Positions 1 through 11,562 of a stretch of DNA of 64,000 nucleotides are shown here, in pieces; position 1 is the stretch's first letter, and every line of letters begins with the position of its first letter. The notes under the pieces are model-generated. The model was given only the letters and a program-made list of their open reading frames with translations, ran no database searches and was not told where the DNA came from. The stretch is taken from positions 125,001-189,000 of the forward strand of contig JAODUO010000188.1 of the NCBI GenBank assembly GCA_025642075.2, given 5' to 3'. The translations under genes were made by a program, and so were the position numbers. The DNA comes from Ridgeia piscesae (taxonomy: Eukaryota; Annelida; Polychaeta; Sabellida; Siboglinidae).

Positions 1-1970
1 ATTTGAAACAATTGCAAAAAGGACGTTGTTTTCGATATTTTATCAGGGTCACAGGCGATTAATAAAATACATTTTAATTAAATGTAGGCATATAATTATG
101 TGAAATAATTATGTTAACGAGATTATGCTACTCTTCATAGATGTATTTGACCCATGAAGGTATTAGTTCCTTTTGGACATTTAGTCCACTATCGTATTGT
201 TATCAACAGTTGATTCACTTCACTTCCCAGTCACGTAAATGGAAGAGTGGTCGCAATATTTACATTTCGACAATGGTAAAACACCCATACCATTGGAAAC
301 AACAGTTCGAGTAGTTTAACCTCATAAAATACGAATACATCGAACGTTTGTGTGTAACTAGGGCCCTTCGGTGTATGACCTCAAACTCGACACTTGATTG
401 CGCGTTTTCGACCAACTACGCAATATCACAGACGATCGCCGACAAGCGTTCCCCACACGGCCAAGTCAGCTCTCCGAACAAATCTAGATATTTGTTGACA
501 CTATACAGTGAGACGTTTAGAAGCTGTTCGCACAAGCAGAAGAAGGAACCTGCACTCACCGCTTTCTAAGCACGCCTTCATGCATCTCGTTGGTGTGTTG
601 GTACGTGGCATGTCCGGTTCCCGATGAGGAAAAACTCGCATACTTAGAGAATCTTCAATGCAATCGACATAACCTAAAAATGAATTAATAAGCCAATTTG
701 CCGAACGAACAGAAATATAAGTATTGACAGTAACTAGTGTTCTCCTGTGATCATCTCGGGATGCATTGCCTCGGCATCCTTTCACTCATTCAGGTGGGTG
801 AGAAAACAGCCGACTTAATCTAGTGCAGGTTTGAAGTCGTCCATCCCATGAATTGTTGCAAATCGGAAGCCTTATTTTTCGAAGAATATCGACAAGTTTA
901 AAGGAAACACGGGTGACAGTTCCACTACAGCCTACATAACATAACTAAGCGGTCAGCAAACACCACTAACGACACGAACTTTGCTGGACAGACGAGGTAA
1001 TGTTTATGCCACGGTAAGCACGCTTCAACCAGCGTCACACTCCGCTAATTCTCGTCGCACAAATCGACAGAAACATCGATGTCAATACTCCAACGCATAA
1101 CCACCGTACCTCTCCATTGTACAACTGGATGCGTGGGGAACAACAAAGACTGTTTGAAAGCATGACAACAATTACAAGAAACAACGGATGTCATCAGCTT
1201 CAAGGTTTGTAAATTGCTGCTAATAATTCCTGATTTGTTTCTAACTGACGAATAGTGTGCTGATAAATTTATATATTAGAGAAACCCAGCGACTCGGCAC
1301 ATATCCATAATGAAAAATATAGTCATAGCCGACCCATTAGTTCAAAACCAGACGAAGCGACCCAGCACTATCATTCACAGGACGGACTAGATTATTTCAA
1401 CATCGACGTTCTTCCAAAAATATATGAAATCAGACTATTTGCTAAAATTAAATTGGTCATAGCTGCTATATAGCTACACATAAAATACATGGAATCAACC
1501 TTGGCACCTGTTCACAGTAATTTATCATCAGTGGGAATCTCATAAATACTTAAATGATGCGAGGCTACAGCGACATAGAAATTTACTGATACACTGACAC
1601 TGATACATTACTCTGTAGTGCATTTAGAAATCGATGGGACACATTAAAACTGCATGTCTTGCATCGTGTCGTAGTCTCCTGGGCAGCAAGCCTTGGTACT
1701 GACTCGCGAACATTAACCAAACACTGTGTTCAGTTGTCATTACATTCATGCATATATATTGCAACATGCGCACAGGCTTACATACATACATACATTCATA
1801 TCTATGAACACACATAGAAGCGAAGTTTGAAAATATGTAAGTAAGTATACATAAAATGTTATGTTTGTGTCAGTATATATGTGTATCTCAAAGAAACATT
1901 ACTCTTCAACATGCATCTTAGTACCGTATGACACTACCTTAAAGCAAGTCCAAACATTTAATCAGTAATT
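1..1970. other. Intergenic DNA without recognised feature
   Basis: No exon-like stretch, conserved domain, tandem array or inverted repeat was recognised here. The open frames present (for example 348-569 + and 501-785 -) are short and have no recognisable motif, codon bias or splice context. Confidence 0.5.
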
Positions 1971-3240
1971 TAACAAGATTTAACAAGATTTAACAAGATT
2001 GCCACCTAGAGATTCAACTCTAGATGGCAGGTGGACTAGGAAGCCATTTGGCTTATCGAGAGTCCAACCTATATATCTAAGTATACCCCGCCCTTCTTAG
2101 GTATATGTCGATTTTATTTTTAAATATATTAACACTACTAGTACCTACACAATCAGCTGATAATCTGTTCCATTCGTTTACTGTTCTTTGTGAAAATGAA
2201 AATTTTCTAATATCTAGTATACACTGCTTCTTTGCTAATGTAACTCCATGTCCTCTAGTCCTTCTCTCTTCCTTGACTGTGAAAAAATATTTCTGTCAAT
2301 ATTTTCATATCCATTCAATATTTTAAACACCTCAATCTGATCTCCTCTCAATCTTCTGGTTTCTAGTGTTGTTAAACCACATTCTTTTAGACGCATTTCA
2401 TAACTAATATTCCTGAGTTTTGTATCATTTTGGTTGCTCTCCTTTGTACTCTTTCTAGCATATCAATATCCTTCTTGCGATATGGCCTCCATGCTTGTAT
2501 ACAATATTCTAAGTGAGGCCTAACTATTGTTTTATACAGCGGTATTATTAGTTCTTTTTCTTTGTACACTATATTTCGCCTAATTAATCCAAAAATTTGG
2601 TTTCCCTTCGCTGCTGCAATTCCACACTGCTCTAATACCTTCATGTCAGCACTAATAGTTAACCCTAAGTCCTTTTCCTTTAAGGTAGTATTTAGTACAG
2701 TATCACCCATTGTATATTGTGCATCTTCATTCCCATGTCCTGTGTGAAGGCACTTACACTTTCCAAAATTAAACAGCATTTGCCACTTCTCAGACCATTC
2801 TATCAACGTATTAAGATCATCTTGTAAATGCTGTCTATCTGCATCACTTTTAATTTTCCTAAACACTTTTGTGTCGTCCGCAAACTTCAACACCTTGCTT
2901 GGTATGTCATCATCCAAATCATTGATATATATTAAGAATAAAATAGGTCCCAGTACTGATCTCTGTGGTACTCCACTGAAAACCGCTTTCCAGTTTGAAA
3001 CCTCCCCATCAACTACTACACTTTGTCTTCTATCAATAAGCCATTTTTCTATCCAGTTGATCATTCCATTTCCTATGCCATGGGCCTTTAGTTTAAGTAG
3101 TAGTCTTTGGTGTGGTACTTTGTCAAAGGCTTTTTTTAAATCTAAGTAGATTATATCTACTGGTGATCCCTCATCTAGCCACTTTGTGACATCTTCCAAA
3201 AAACATAACATATTTGTTAAGCATGACCTCGCTTTGACCT
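1971..3240 (-). mobile_element. 5'-truncated CR1/Jockey-type LINE with reverse transcriptase domain
   Basis: The minus strand carries a reverse-transcriptase frame (2387-3211) with YLDLKKAFDKVPH, GVPQRSVLGPILFLIYIND and the catalytic FADDTK, followed by the thumb-region KDLGLTISADMK and RPHLEYCIQAW. The frame breaks near 2385. The downstream tail (ERRTRGHG, then FSQRTVNEWN-like) continues in another frame to about 2105, so the copy is dead. The 3' end at 1971-2000 is three copies of a 10-bp repeat (taacaagatt on the + strand) instead of poly(A), as in CR1/L2-like elements. The endonuclease and N-terminal part are missing, which is typical 5' truncation. Two more 3'-end copies lie at 16478-16995 and 45945-46332. 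Clade assignment within the Jockey superfamily is by motif memory. Confidence 0.88.
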
Positions 3241-3425
3241 TGTTAATAATAACATGATGCTATATATATATAGAACATTTCGCTATACTGTTACAGGTAG
3301 TCACTTTGTGTGATATGCCTTGTGTTTTTAGTTTTTCTCTAAAGTGTTACGTATGTAATTTAACTTCACAACATGTATGATAGCTTTACGTCATTGATGG
3401 ATATTTGCTTTGATAATACATATTA

Positions 3426-3534
<109 letters not shown>

Positions 3535-3735
3535 CGTGGCGACCTTATAATATTTAGATTTGCGTTGAAAATACTTACTAGAGACGAGCAGTGTAGGTGG
3601 AGCGTGGACAGGAGGCGCCACTGTTTGGTCGACTGGAACTTTCAAGATGGAGGTGTTCGTCGCAACCAGCAGCGAATGGACATCGGCGGCTGCAGCTGGA
3701 CAGTAAATGCATCAATAAATAAACGACAGAACAAA

Positions 3736-4765
3736 TGGAAGAGAGGAGAGAGGAGAGGGAGAGGGAGAGGGAGAGGGGGGGGAGGGAGAGGGAGAGGGAG
3801 GGAGAGGGAGAGGAGAGGGAGAGAGAGGGGAGGGGAGGGGAGGGGAGGGGGGGGGAGGGGAGGGGGAGGGGGAGGGGGGGGAGGGGAGGGGAGGGGAGGA
3901 GAGGGAGAGGAGGGGGAGGGGAGGAGAGGGAGAGGGAGGGGGGAGGGGAGGGAGGGGAGGGGGAGGGAGGGGGGAGGGGAGGGAGGGAGGAGGGGGAGGG
4001 GAGGGGAGGGGGAGGGGAGAGGGGGGGAGGGGGAGGGGGAGGGAGGGGGAGGGGGAGGGGAGGGGGAGGGGAGGGGAGGGAGGGGGAGAGGGGGGAGAGG
4101 GAGGGGAGAGGGAGAGGGAGAGGGAGAGGGAGAGAAGGGAGAGGGAGAGGGAGGAGGGAGAGGGAGAGGGAGGAGGGAGAGGGAGAGGAGAGGAGAGGAA
4201 GGAGAGGGGAGAGGGAGAGGGAGAGGGAGAGGGAGAGGGAGAGGGAGAGGGAGAGGGAGAGGGAGAGGGAGAGGGAGAGGGAGAGGGAGAGGGAGAGGGA
4301 GAGGGAGAGGGAGAGGGAGAGGGAGAGGGAGAGGGAGAGGGAGGGAGAGGGAGAGGAGAGGGAGAGGGAGAGGGAGGGAGAGGGAGAGGGAGAGGGAGAG
4401 GAGAGGGAGAGGGAGAGGAGAGGGAGAGGGAGAGGAGGGAGAGGGAGAGGGAGAGGGAGAGGGAGAGAGAGGGAGAGGGAGAGGGAGAGGGAGAGGGAGA
4501 GGGAGAGGGAGAGGGAGAGGGAGAGGGAGAGGGAGAGGGGAGAGAGGGAGAGGGAGAGGGAGAGGGAGAGGGAGAGGGAGAGGGAGAGGAGAGGGAGAGG
4601 GAGAGGGAGAGGGAGAGGGGAGGGAGGGAGAGGGAGAGGGAGAGGGAGAGGGAGAGGAGAGGAGAGGAGAGGAGAGGGGAGAGGGAGAGGGAGAGGGAGA
4701 GGGAGAGGGAGAGGGAGAGGGAGAGGGAGAGGAGAGGAGAGTGGAGGGAGAGAGAGGGTGGGTGG
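3736..4765. repeat. 1-kb polypurine tract (GAGAGGG-type)
   Basis: Almost every base on the + strand is A or G for about 1 kb. The first part is G-rich (runs of 4-8 G separated by A); from about 4100 on it becomes regular GAGAGG units. The long Arg/Gly/Glu-rich and Ser/Pro/Leu-rich open frames across it are only the translation of the repeat. Such tracts can form triplex (H-DNA), and the G-run part could form G-quadruplexes (established property of such sequences). Confidence 0.96.
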
Positions 4766-4814
4766 AGCACGTCCGTGAAAACTCTGGTGTAGCATTTCAC
4801 AATGGTGAGGCAAA

Positions 4815-7800
4815 TGACATAGCGTGAGCTTTATGGCGTGGGAATGAACGAAAATGGACAGTTCGAACTTTGCAGCTGTCATCGCTTAGCCATCACAAAC
4901 ACATTTTTCCAGAACAAGCCTCGTCACAAAGTGTCATGGCAACACCTCAGATCGAATCACTGTCATCAACTTGGTTTAGTTCTCAAACTGCACATGTGAA
5001 AACTTCGTCACGCTATCTGCGACACAACAATCACAACTTACAGCAAAAAAGGAACGGACACTCAGTGACTGGCTGGAACAAACATTACAATCACGGAGAC
5101 TGCCATCGGAGCTAAGCGCAATGGTCTCATCGTCTACGATAGAGATCCTAGTGAAAATAATATGAATGTATTGAGAGTTGCTAGGAACAACGCCCAGCAG
5201 AGTGCTCGAAGGTGCGCTAACGACTACTGGTTGCACTTGACCAGAGTATTCAAATATCATCTGACACAGGGAATAGCAGGAGCAGGTGAATTAAGAACGC
5301 AACAGGCCCATCCATAACGACGACTGCTCCAATGAAAACAAACACAAGATGACAATCACTGACAGCAAATGGACACATGGGTGGAGTATCTTGAACTGTA
5401 CTCCAGTGAAAATACTGTCTCCAAGAAGACAACATGACAGAATTTACCAATTGTGGAAGAGCTAGACATTGAACACACACACTGGAAGTGCTCAACATAA
5501 CCATTGACCTACTTGCTAATGGAAAATATTCTGGAAATGATGTATACCACCTAAAATAATTATGCATGGAAAACGTGCATTATTATAACACCTAAATTAT
5601 GAACGCATTTGCGTCTGCTGGAAAGAGGGCGCAACATGAAGGGAACAGTCAACTACAGCGGGGCTACATCCAGACCGTTTGGATCCGCAGGGATGTAAAA
5701 CAGGGCTCCAACCCACTTTGGCATATTCGTTTCGATGACATTAGCATAGTATGTGTTCGTTTCATCGTCGGGGGTGTCTACATGCACACAAGAGCTGACG
5801 GGGGTGTCTACGTGCACACAAGAGCTGACGGGGGTGTCTACATGCACACAAGAGCTGACGGGGGTGTCTACATGCACACAAGAGCTGACGGGGGTGTCTA
5901 CATGCACACAAGAGCTGACGGGGGTGTCTACATGCACACAAGAGCTGACGGGGTGTCTACGTGCACACAAGAGCTGACGGGGGTGTCTACATGCACACAA
6001 GAGCTGACGGGGTGTCTACATGCACACAAGAGCTGACGGGGGTGTCTACATGCACACAAGAGCTGACGGGGGTGTCTACATGCACACAAGAGCTGACGGG
6101 GGTGTCTACTGCACACAAGAGCTGACGGGGGTGTCTACATGCACACAAGAGCTGACGGGGGTGTCTACATGCACACAAGAGCTGACGGGGTGTCTACATG
6201 CACACAAGAGCTGACGGTGGTATCTACATGCACACAAGAGCTGACGGGGGTGTCTACATGCACACAAGAGCTGACGGGGGTGTCTACATGCACACAGAGC
6301 TGACGGGGGTGTCTACATGCACACAAGAGCTGACGGGGGTGTCTACATGCACACAAGAGCTGACGGGGGTGTCTACATGCACACAAGAGCTGACGGGGGT
6401 GTCTACATGCACACAAGAGCTGACGGGGGTGTCTACATGCCCACAAGAGCTGACGGGGGTGTCTACATGCACACAAGAGCTGACGGGGGTGTCTACATGC
6501 ACACAAGAGCTGACGGGGGTGTCTACATGCACACAAGAGCTGACGGGGGTGTCTACATGCACACAAGAGCTGACGGGGGTGTCTACATGCACACAAGAGC
6601 TGACGGGGTGTCTACATGCACACAAGAGCTGACGGGGGTGTCTACATGCACACAAGAGCTGACGGGGCTGTCTACATGCACACAAGAGCTGACGGGGGTG
6701 TCTACATGCACACAAGAGCTGACGGGGGTGTCTACATGCACACAAGAGCTGACGGGGGTGTCTACATGCACAAGAGCTGACGGGGGTGTCTACATGCACA
6801 CAAGAGCTGACGGGGGTGTCTACATGCACACAAGAGCTGACGGGGGTGTCTACATGCACACAAGAGCTGACGGGGGTGTCTACATGCACACAAGAGCTGA
6901 CGGGGGTGTCTACATGCACACAAGAGCTGACGGGGGTGTCTACATGCACACAAGAGCTGACGGGGGTGTCTACATGCACACAAGAGCTGACGGGGGTGTC
7001 TACATGCACACAAGAGCTGACGGGGGTGTCTACATGCACACAAGAGCTGACGGGGTGTCTACATGCACACAAGAGCTGACGGGGGTATCTACATGCACAC
7101 AAGAGCTGACGGGGGTGTCTACATGCACACAAGAGCTGACGGTGGTGTCTACATGCACACAAGAGCTGACGGGGGTGTCTACATGGCCACAAGAGCTGAC
7201 GGGGGTGTCTACATGCCACAAGAGCTGACGGGGGTGTCTACATGCACACAAGAGCTGACGGGGGTGTCTACATGCACACAGAGTTCGGCTGAACGCTAAG
7301 GCAAAGATGCGTCGATTCCTCTTACGAGAAATGCTCTTCGCAGATTATTGTGCGCTGGGTACTCACACAGAGAAAGACCTTCAGAAACTAAATGACAGAT
7401 TCTCAAAAAGACGAAAAGACGAATGTTATGGGTCAGGATGTCATTGCACCATCGTTAATTGATAATGATAACGTGACACTTGATGTCGTTGATCAGTTTA
7501 CATACGTGGGCTCATCAATAGAAGGTCATTTGTCCCTATGTGCAGCAATTCATACGCGCACAGCAAAAGCTGCAGCTGTCGTGTTCAAACGGAACAAGAA
7601 CACTGACGTCACGCTACCGGAATAGATAAAGGTGTCTCGTGTGGTGAACTTGTCACTTGGAAACGCACCGGAGGCCGACCATATCTCTGTTACAAAGACA
7701 CCTGCAAGCATGATATGAAAATAGTGGGAATCGACATCAACAAGTAAGAAACCGCCGCCATTGATCGTGGTAATTGGAGTTCAGTCATCAAAGCTGTCAT

Positions 7801-7875
7801 GGAAAGGGGAAGATAGAAAAAGGGCACAACTGGCTGAGAGGACGGATGACCGAAAGTAGACAAATGGGACAGTCA
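4815..7875 (+). mobile_element. Decayed LINE (endonuclease to RT C-terminus), split by a minisatellite
   Basis: Pieces of one non-LTR retrotransposon polyprotein occur in order. The end of the endonuclease (about 4830-4990) reads YGVGMNENGQ, then NTFFQNKPRHKVSWQH and HCHQLGLVL. The linker (about 5140-5240) reads VARNNAQQSARRCANDYWL. The pre-RT region (about 5370-5560) reads WVEYLELYSSEN, PIVEELD and LANGKYSG. A short piece at 5590-5770 includes CVCWKEGA and VKQGSNP. After the 30-bp array the C-terminal half resumes at 7283 with LNAKAKMRRF, LREMLFADY (degenerate catalytic box) and QFTYVGSSIEG, ending near 7830 with TGGRPYLCYKDTCK and AIDRGNWSSVIKAV. Several stops and frameshifts are present, and most of the RT core is missing. 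I recognise the family from similar ORF2 proteins in chordate genomes but cannot name it precisely. Confidence 0.8.
5771..7282 (+). repeat. 30-bp minisatellite, about 50 copies, grown from LINE coding sequence
   Basis: The unit begins gggggtgtctacatgcacac and is 30 bp long. Two units fit each 60-base line exactly over long stretches. A few units lack one G, A or a dinucleotide, which shifts phase. In the LINE reading frame each unit encodes GVYMHTRADG. That decapeptide matches what the host LINE should encode at this point, between VKQG and the LNAKAKMRRF segment. The array is therefore an in-place expansion of ten RT codons. The open frames seen in all phases here are shadows of the array. 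Confidence 0.95.
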
Positions 7876-8833
7876 GCGCGTCATCAACACTGACACGGTT
7901 TCGATAGCAGAAGCCGTAAGAGTCGGACTTCATAAATACATAAATAACGCAACACATATCTTGCCCGTATATGCTAACTAAGTTACCACGTAAACACATT
8001 ACAATTATTATTCTAGATGCGACTCATGGTAGACATATTTTAATGCTTTAATGGGAGTCTCCTAAACTGTTGTGTATACATGTATTTTTCAATTACAATA
8101 ATTATGTAGTTGCAATTATACTTCGAGTAAATTTAATTTAATTCCCGCTGATTATAGGCAAATGCTACAGCATGAACATAATATTATCTAAACACATGTC
8201 AGAAGCACTGATTGCACGTACATATAGGGTGGTCTCTCGACAAACTAACATCATACTTGTCCAACTATATCATGTGGCATATTCGTCGAGTAACAGCCGT
8301 CTTCAATATTGCTAGTTCATCAACACAAAAGGAATAAGCACAGACAAACCGCATCACGGTAAACATACTGGTAGCTTTTTAATGAACGTTTAATTTAATT
8401 GTTGACATTTGCAAGTATAAGTATCAAACTGTTATCCCTCCCACTTGTCAAGTGTTGATTACCAACGTATTCTCATGTCTATTAATGAATTGTACTCAAT
8501 AATAGCAATACCGATACCTCGTGCACTTGTTAAACTTGCGTAGAGGTAGAAGAGTGTCAGCCACAATGACGGCAGTTGATACTGTCGGCGAAGGAGTCCC
8601 CGTAACAACATCCTCTCCGCGGTCTTTTCTGAGAGCTGAAGGACGTCGGCGTGTTGTCGTAGCCACAACACACAAAACACTGATGTGGGCATTCGTGCTA
8701 ATAGCTTGAAACAGACCAAATCGATTAGCGATTAATTACTCATGAAGAGGACATGTATTAAACCAGTCGTAAAAACAATAGTGGCTCGGCGTGCATCCCG
8801 GGAACCTACACAGCTTTTGGCGATTGGCCAGTG
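7876..8833. other. Intergenic, nothing recognised
   Basis: No recognisable coding segment, tandem repeat or inverted repeat apart from AT-rich sequence; the short frames at 8459-8719 have no motif. Confidence 0.45.
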
Positions 8834-9147
8834 AATGCTTGCCCAAAGGGCACACGACGACGGTACGACGTCGTTTATTGATTGTATATACGTCACGACG
8901 TCGGACAATGTACATACAACGTCCTCACAAGTCGGATTGTTGATGTCATAAGGACGTCGAAATTTGACGTCGTCACGACGTTGATATAACGTCGACAACC
9001 AAATCCGACGTATTTACAACGTCAGGTCATCGATGTTGTATAGACGTCGAAACACGACATCGTCACGACGTTGATATGGCATCGACAACCAAATCCGACA
9101 TCGTTCCAACGTCGGATCATCGACGTTGTACAGACGCCGAAACGCAA
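8834..9147. mobile_element. ACGTC-rich element, probable non-autonomous DNA transposon fragment
   Basis: Dense repeats of gacgtc, acgttg and aacgtcg in both orientations (for example cacgacgttgatataacgtc near 8970 and again near 9067). It starts with cccaaagggcac, which resembles the complement of the cccgctggg edge of the element at 10345-11562. No protein is encoded. The internal half-repeat of about 95 bp (8940-9035 and 9035-9130) is diverged. The call as a DNA transposon is by analogy with similar palindromic families in other animals. Confidence 0.5.
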
Positions 9148-10344
9148 CTACAATGCTATCAAATAAAAACAAAGCAAACAGATTTTAGACATTATATTTC
9201 TGACGGCGAATACAGGCAGTGTGACGACAGTAAAACCCGTATTTTGCGGCCTCTGTCATCAGCGACCACTCTAGCCAACGTACTGGCCATTTTGTATTTT
9301 GAGGTTCAGATAGCATCTTACGAACACAGCGGTAGAAATCAATTACAAATCATTGAAAATGCTGTAAATTGTAGTTAATCATTTTCTCTCTGCTATCCGA
9401 ATCTATAGGCAACGTGTCTCCCAGCTCAGGCCATTTGAAGTATGCTAAGCTAAGTTGACAAATGTGTAGTAAATAATTATGTTATTTTGTGAACCCAAAC
9501 TATTTGGAATTCTGACAAATAATTCATTACTCCTAATATGTTTAGCCCTACAATGCCGTCAAAAGGCACAACAATCGTGTGCAACATTATTTAATTCAAC
9601 TGATTGAGTGTAATGCGTATTTTAAGCAAATAATGTGTCCTGAAGAGGCACGAGAGAACGGAAATAAACATAACAACTAAATGATTTAGTGCTCAAACGT
9701 ACATAAATATATAATGTGGTGAATAATATGTTTCAGCGAGTTTCCAGGAGAACCAGGGGAACACAGAAAGGTGTCACCTTAGCCTGGAATATGCACCTGA
9801 CAGGCCTCGATGCGGTGGAAGGAAGGTTCGCAGCTACTAAAGAAAGAGTTCCAGCTTGTGTAGCGGTGTCGGTAGTGTTTTATTGTATATTTTCCAAAAA
9901 TGAAACAATGCTATTCATACCATGACGTATTGGGTAAATTCTTGTTGAATGCTTTATGACAGTTGTTATTTACTGCACAGTTAATCTAATAATTGTTTTT
10001 GTCTGAATAATAGCCTATCAAAAATAAAAATACACTAAAATAAACAATATGGATATATTATTTTTTCATAGTTAAACAGGCATCAACTACACGTAAACAT
10101 TTGTCATTTGTTTTTTCAAAATTATAATTTTTTCAATTCACAGTATATACGACAAAACATTCCACAACATGTTTACAGGTAATAACAGTTATGCGTGATT
10201 ACCAACTATATATGATGTCATATTTCGTGAGTATTTAAAAGTACGTAATGGTAACATGTGTAGCACTTATTGATAACTAATACAGAAGCAATCTGGATAT
10301 GATGGAAACAGTAGTTTTGTATCATTATGTATAGTTAAGTTGTT
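9148..10344. other. Intergenic, nothing recognised
   Basis: AT-rich sequence with only short frames (9716-9925 +, no motif). No repeat or transposon hallmark seen. Confidence 0.45.
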
Positions 10345-11562
10345 TCATCGAAACAACGTTGACTCCCGACGTCGATCCAACTTTCAAATCCAACGCGTTT
10401 TCAACGTTGTTTCGTCGGTACCCAACGTCGAAACAACCTAGAGACCCGACGTCGAAACAACCTAGAGACCCGACGTCGAAACAACCTAGAGACCCGACGT
10501 CGAAACAACCTAGAGACCCGACGTCGAAACAACCTAGAGACCCGACGTCGAAACAACCTAGAGACCCGACGTCGAAACAACCTAGAGACCCGACGTCGAA
10601 ACAACCTAGAGACCCGACGTCGAAACAACCTAGAGACCCGACGTCGAAACAACCTAGAGACCCGACGTCGAAACAACCTAGAGACCCGACGTCGAAACAA
10701 CCTAGAGACCCGACGTCGAAACAACCTAGAGACCCGACGTCGAAACAACCTAGAGACCCGACGTCGAAACAACCTAGAGACCCGACGTCGAAACAACCTA
10801 GAGACCCGACGTCGAAACAACCTAGAGACCCGACGTCGAAACAACCTAGAGACCCGACGTCGAAACAACCTAGAGACCCGACGTCGAAACAACCTAGAGA
10901 CCCGACGTCGAAACAACCTAGAGACCCGACGTCGAAACAACCTAGAGACCCGACGTCGAAACAACCTATAGACCCGACGTCGAAACAACCTAGAGACCCG
11001 ACGTCGAAACAACCTAGAGACCCGACGTCGAAACAACCTAGAGACCCGACGTCGAAACAACCTAGAGACCCGACGTCGAAACAACCTAGAGACCCGACGT
11101 CGAAAAACCTAGAGACCCGACGTCGAAACAACCTAGAGACCCGACGTCGAAACAACCTAGAGACCCGACGTCGAAACAACCTAGAGACCCGACGTCGAAA
11201 CAACCTAGAGACCCGACGTCGAAACAACCTAGAGACCCGACGTCGAAACAACCTAGAGACCCGACGTCGAAATAACCTAGAGACCCGACGTCGAAACAAC
11301 CTAGAGACCCGACGTTTAAATAACGTCGATACTCGACGTCGATCCAACTTTCAAATCCAACGTATTTTCGACGATGCTTCGAGGTCGGCACAACGTCGAC
11401 AAATGACGTCGATCCAACTTTCATACGCAACATGTTTTCGACGTTGTTTCGACGTCGGTACCCGACGTCGGAACTACGTTATTATCCGAAGTCGACACAA
11501 CGTCGACAAAATGACGTCACTCCAAATTTCATACGCACAACGTTTTTTGCCCGCTGGGAGGT
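10345..11562. mobile_element. ACGTC-rich element carrying an internal 24-bp array
   Basis: Flanks of the array consist of cgacgtcgatccaactttca motifs repeated at 10372, 11337 and 11408, and of aacgttgtttcg(a/t)cg motifs. The 3' edge is acgttttttgcccgctggg (ending near 11562). The array unit itself is made of the same words (cccgacgtcgaaacaac), so it most likely arose by expansion inside the element. No transposase is encoded. It is related in style to 8834-9147. Confidence 0.55.
10428..11316 (+). repeat. 24-bp minisatellite, about 37 nearly identical copies
   Basis: The unit starts gacccgacgtcgaaacaacc, 24 bp in all; five units repeat every 120 bases without drift. Homogeneity is very high: only single-base changes (ctata for ctaga near 10968, one missing caa near 11103, aataac near 11272). 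Each unit contains the palindrome gacgtc. The 407- and 340-codon frames over it (repeat peptides RDPTSKQP and FDVGSLGC) are artefacts of a unit length divisible by three. Confidence 0.96.

Noticed and set aside
5599..7299. Repeated HTRADGGVYM, STCTQELTGV and CVHVDTPVSS frames as a repetitive surface protein
   Set aside because: All frames are open because the unit is 30 bp, and the flanks are LINE protein with stops. No signal peptide or conserved start.
5771..11316. CRISPR-like array (regular repeats)
   Set aside because: Units are contiguous without unique spacers, and the genome is clearly animal.
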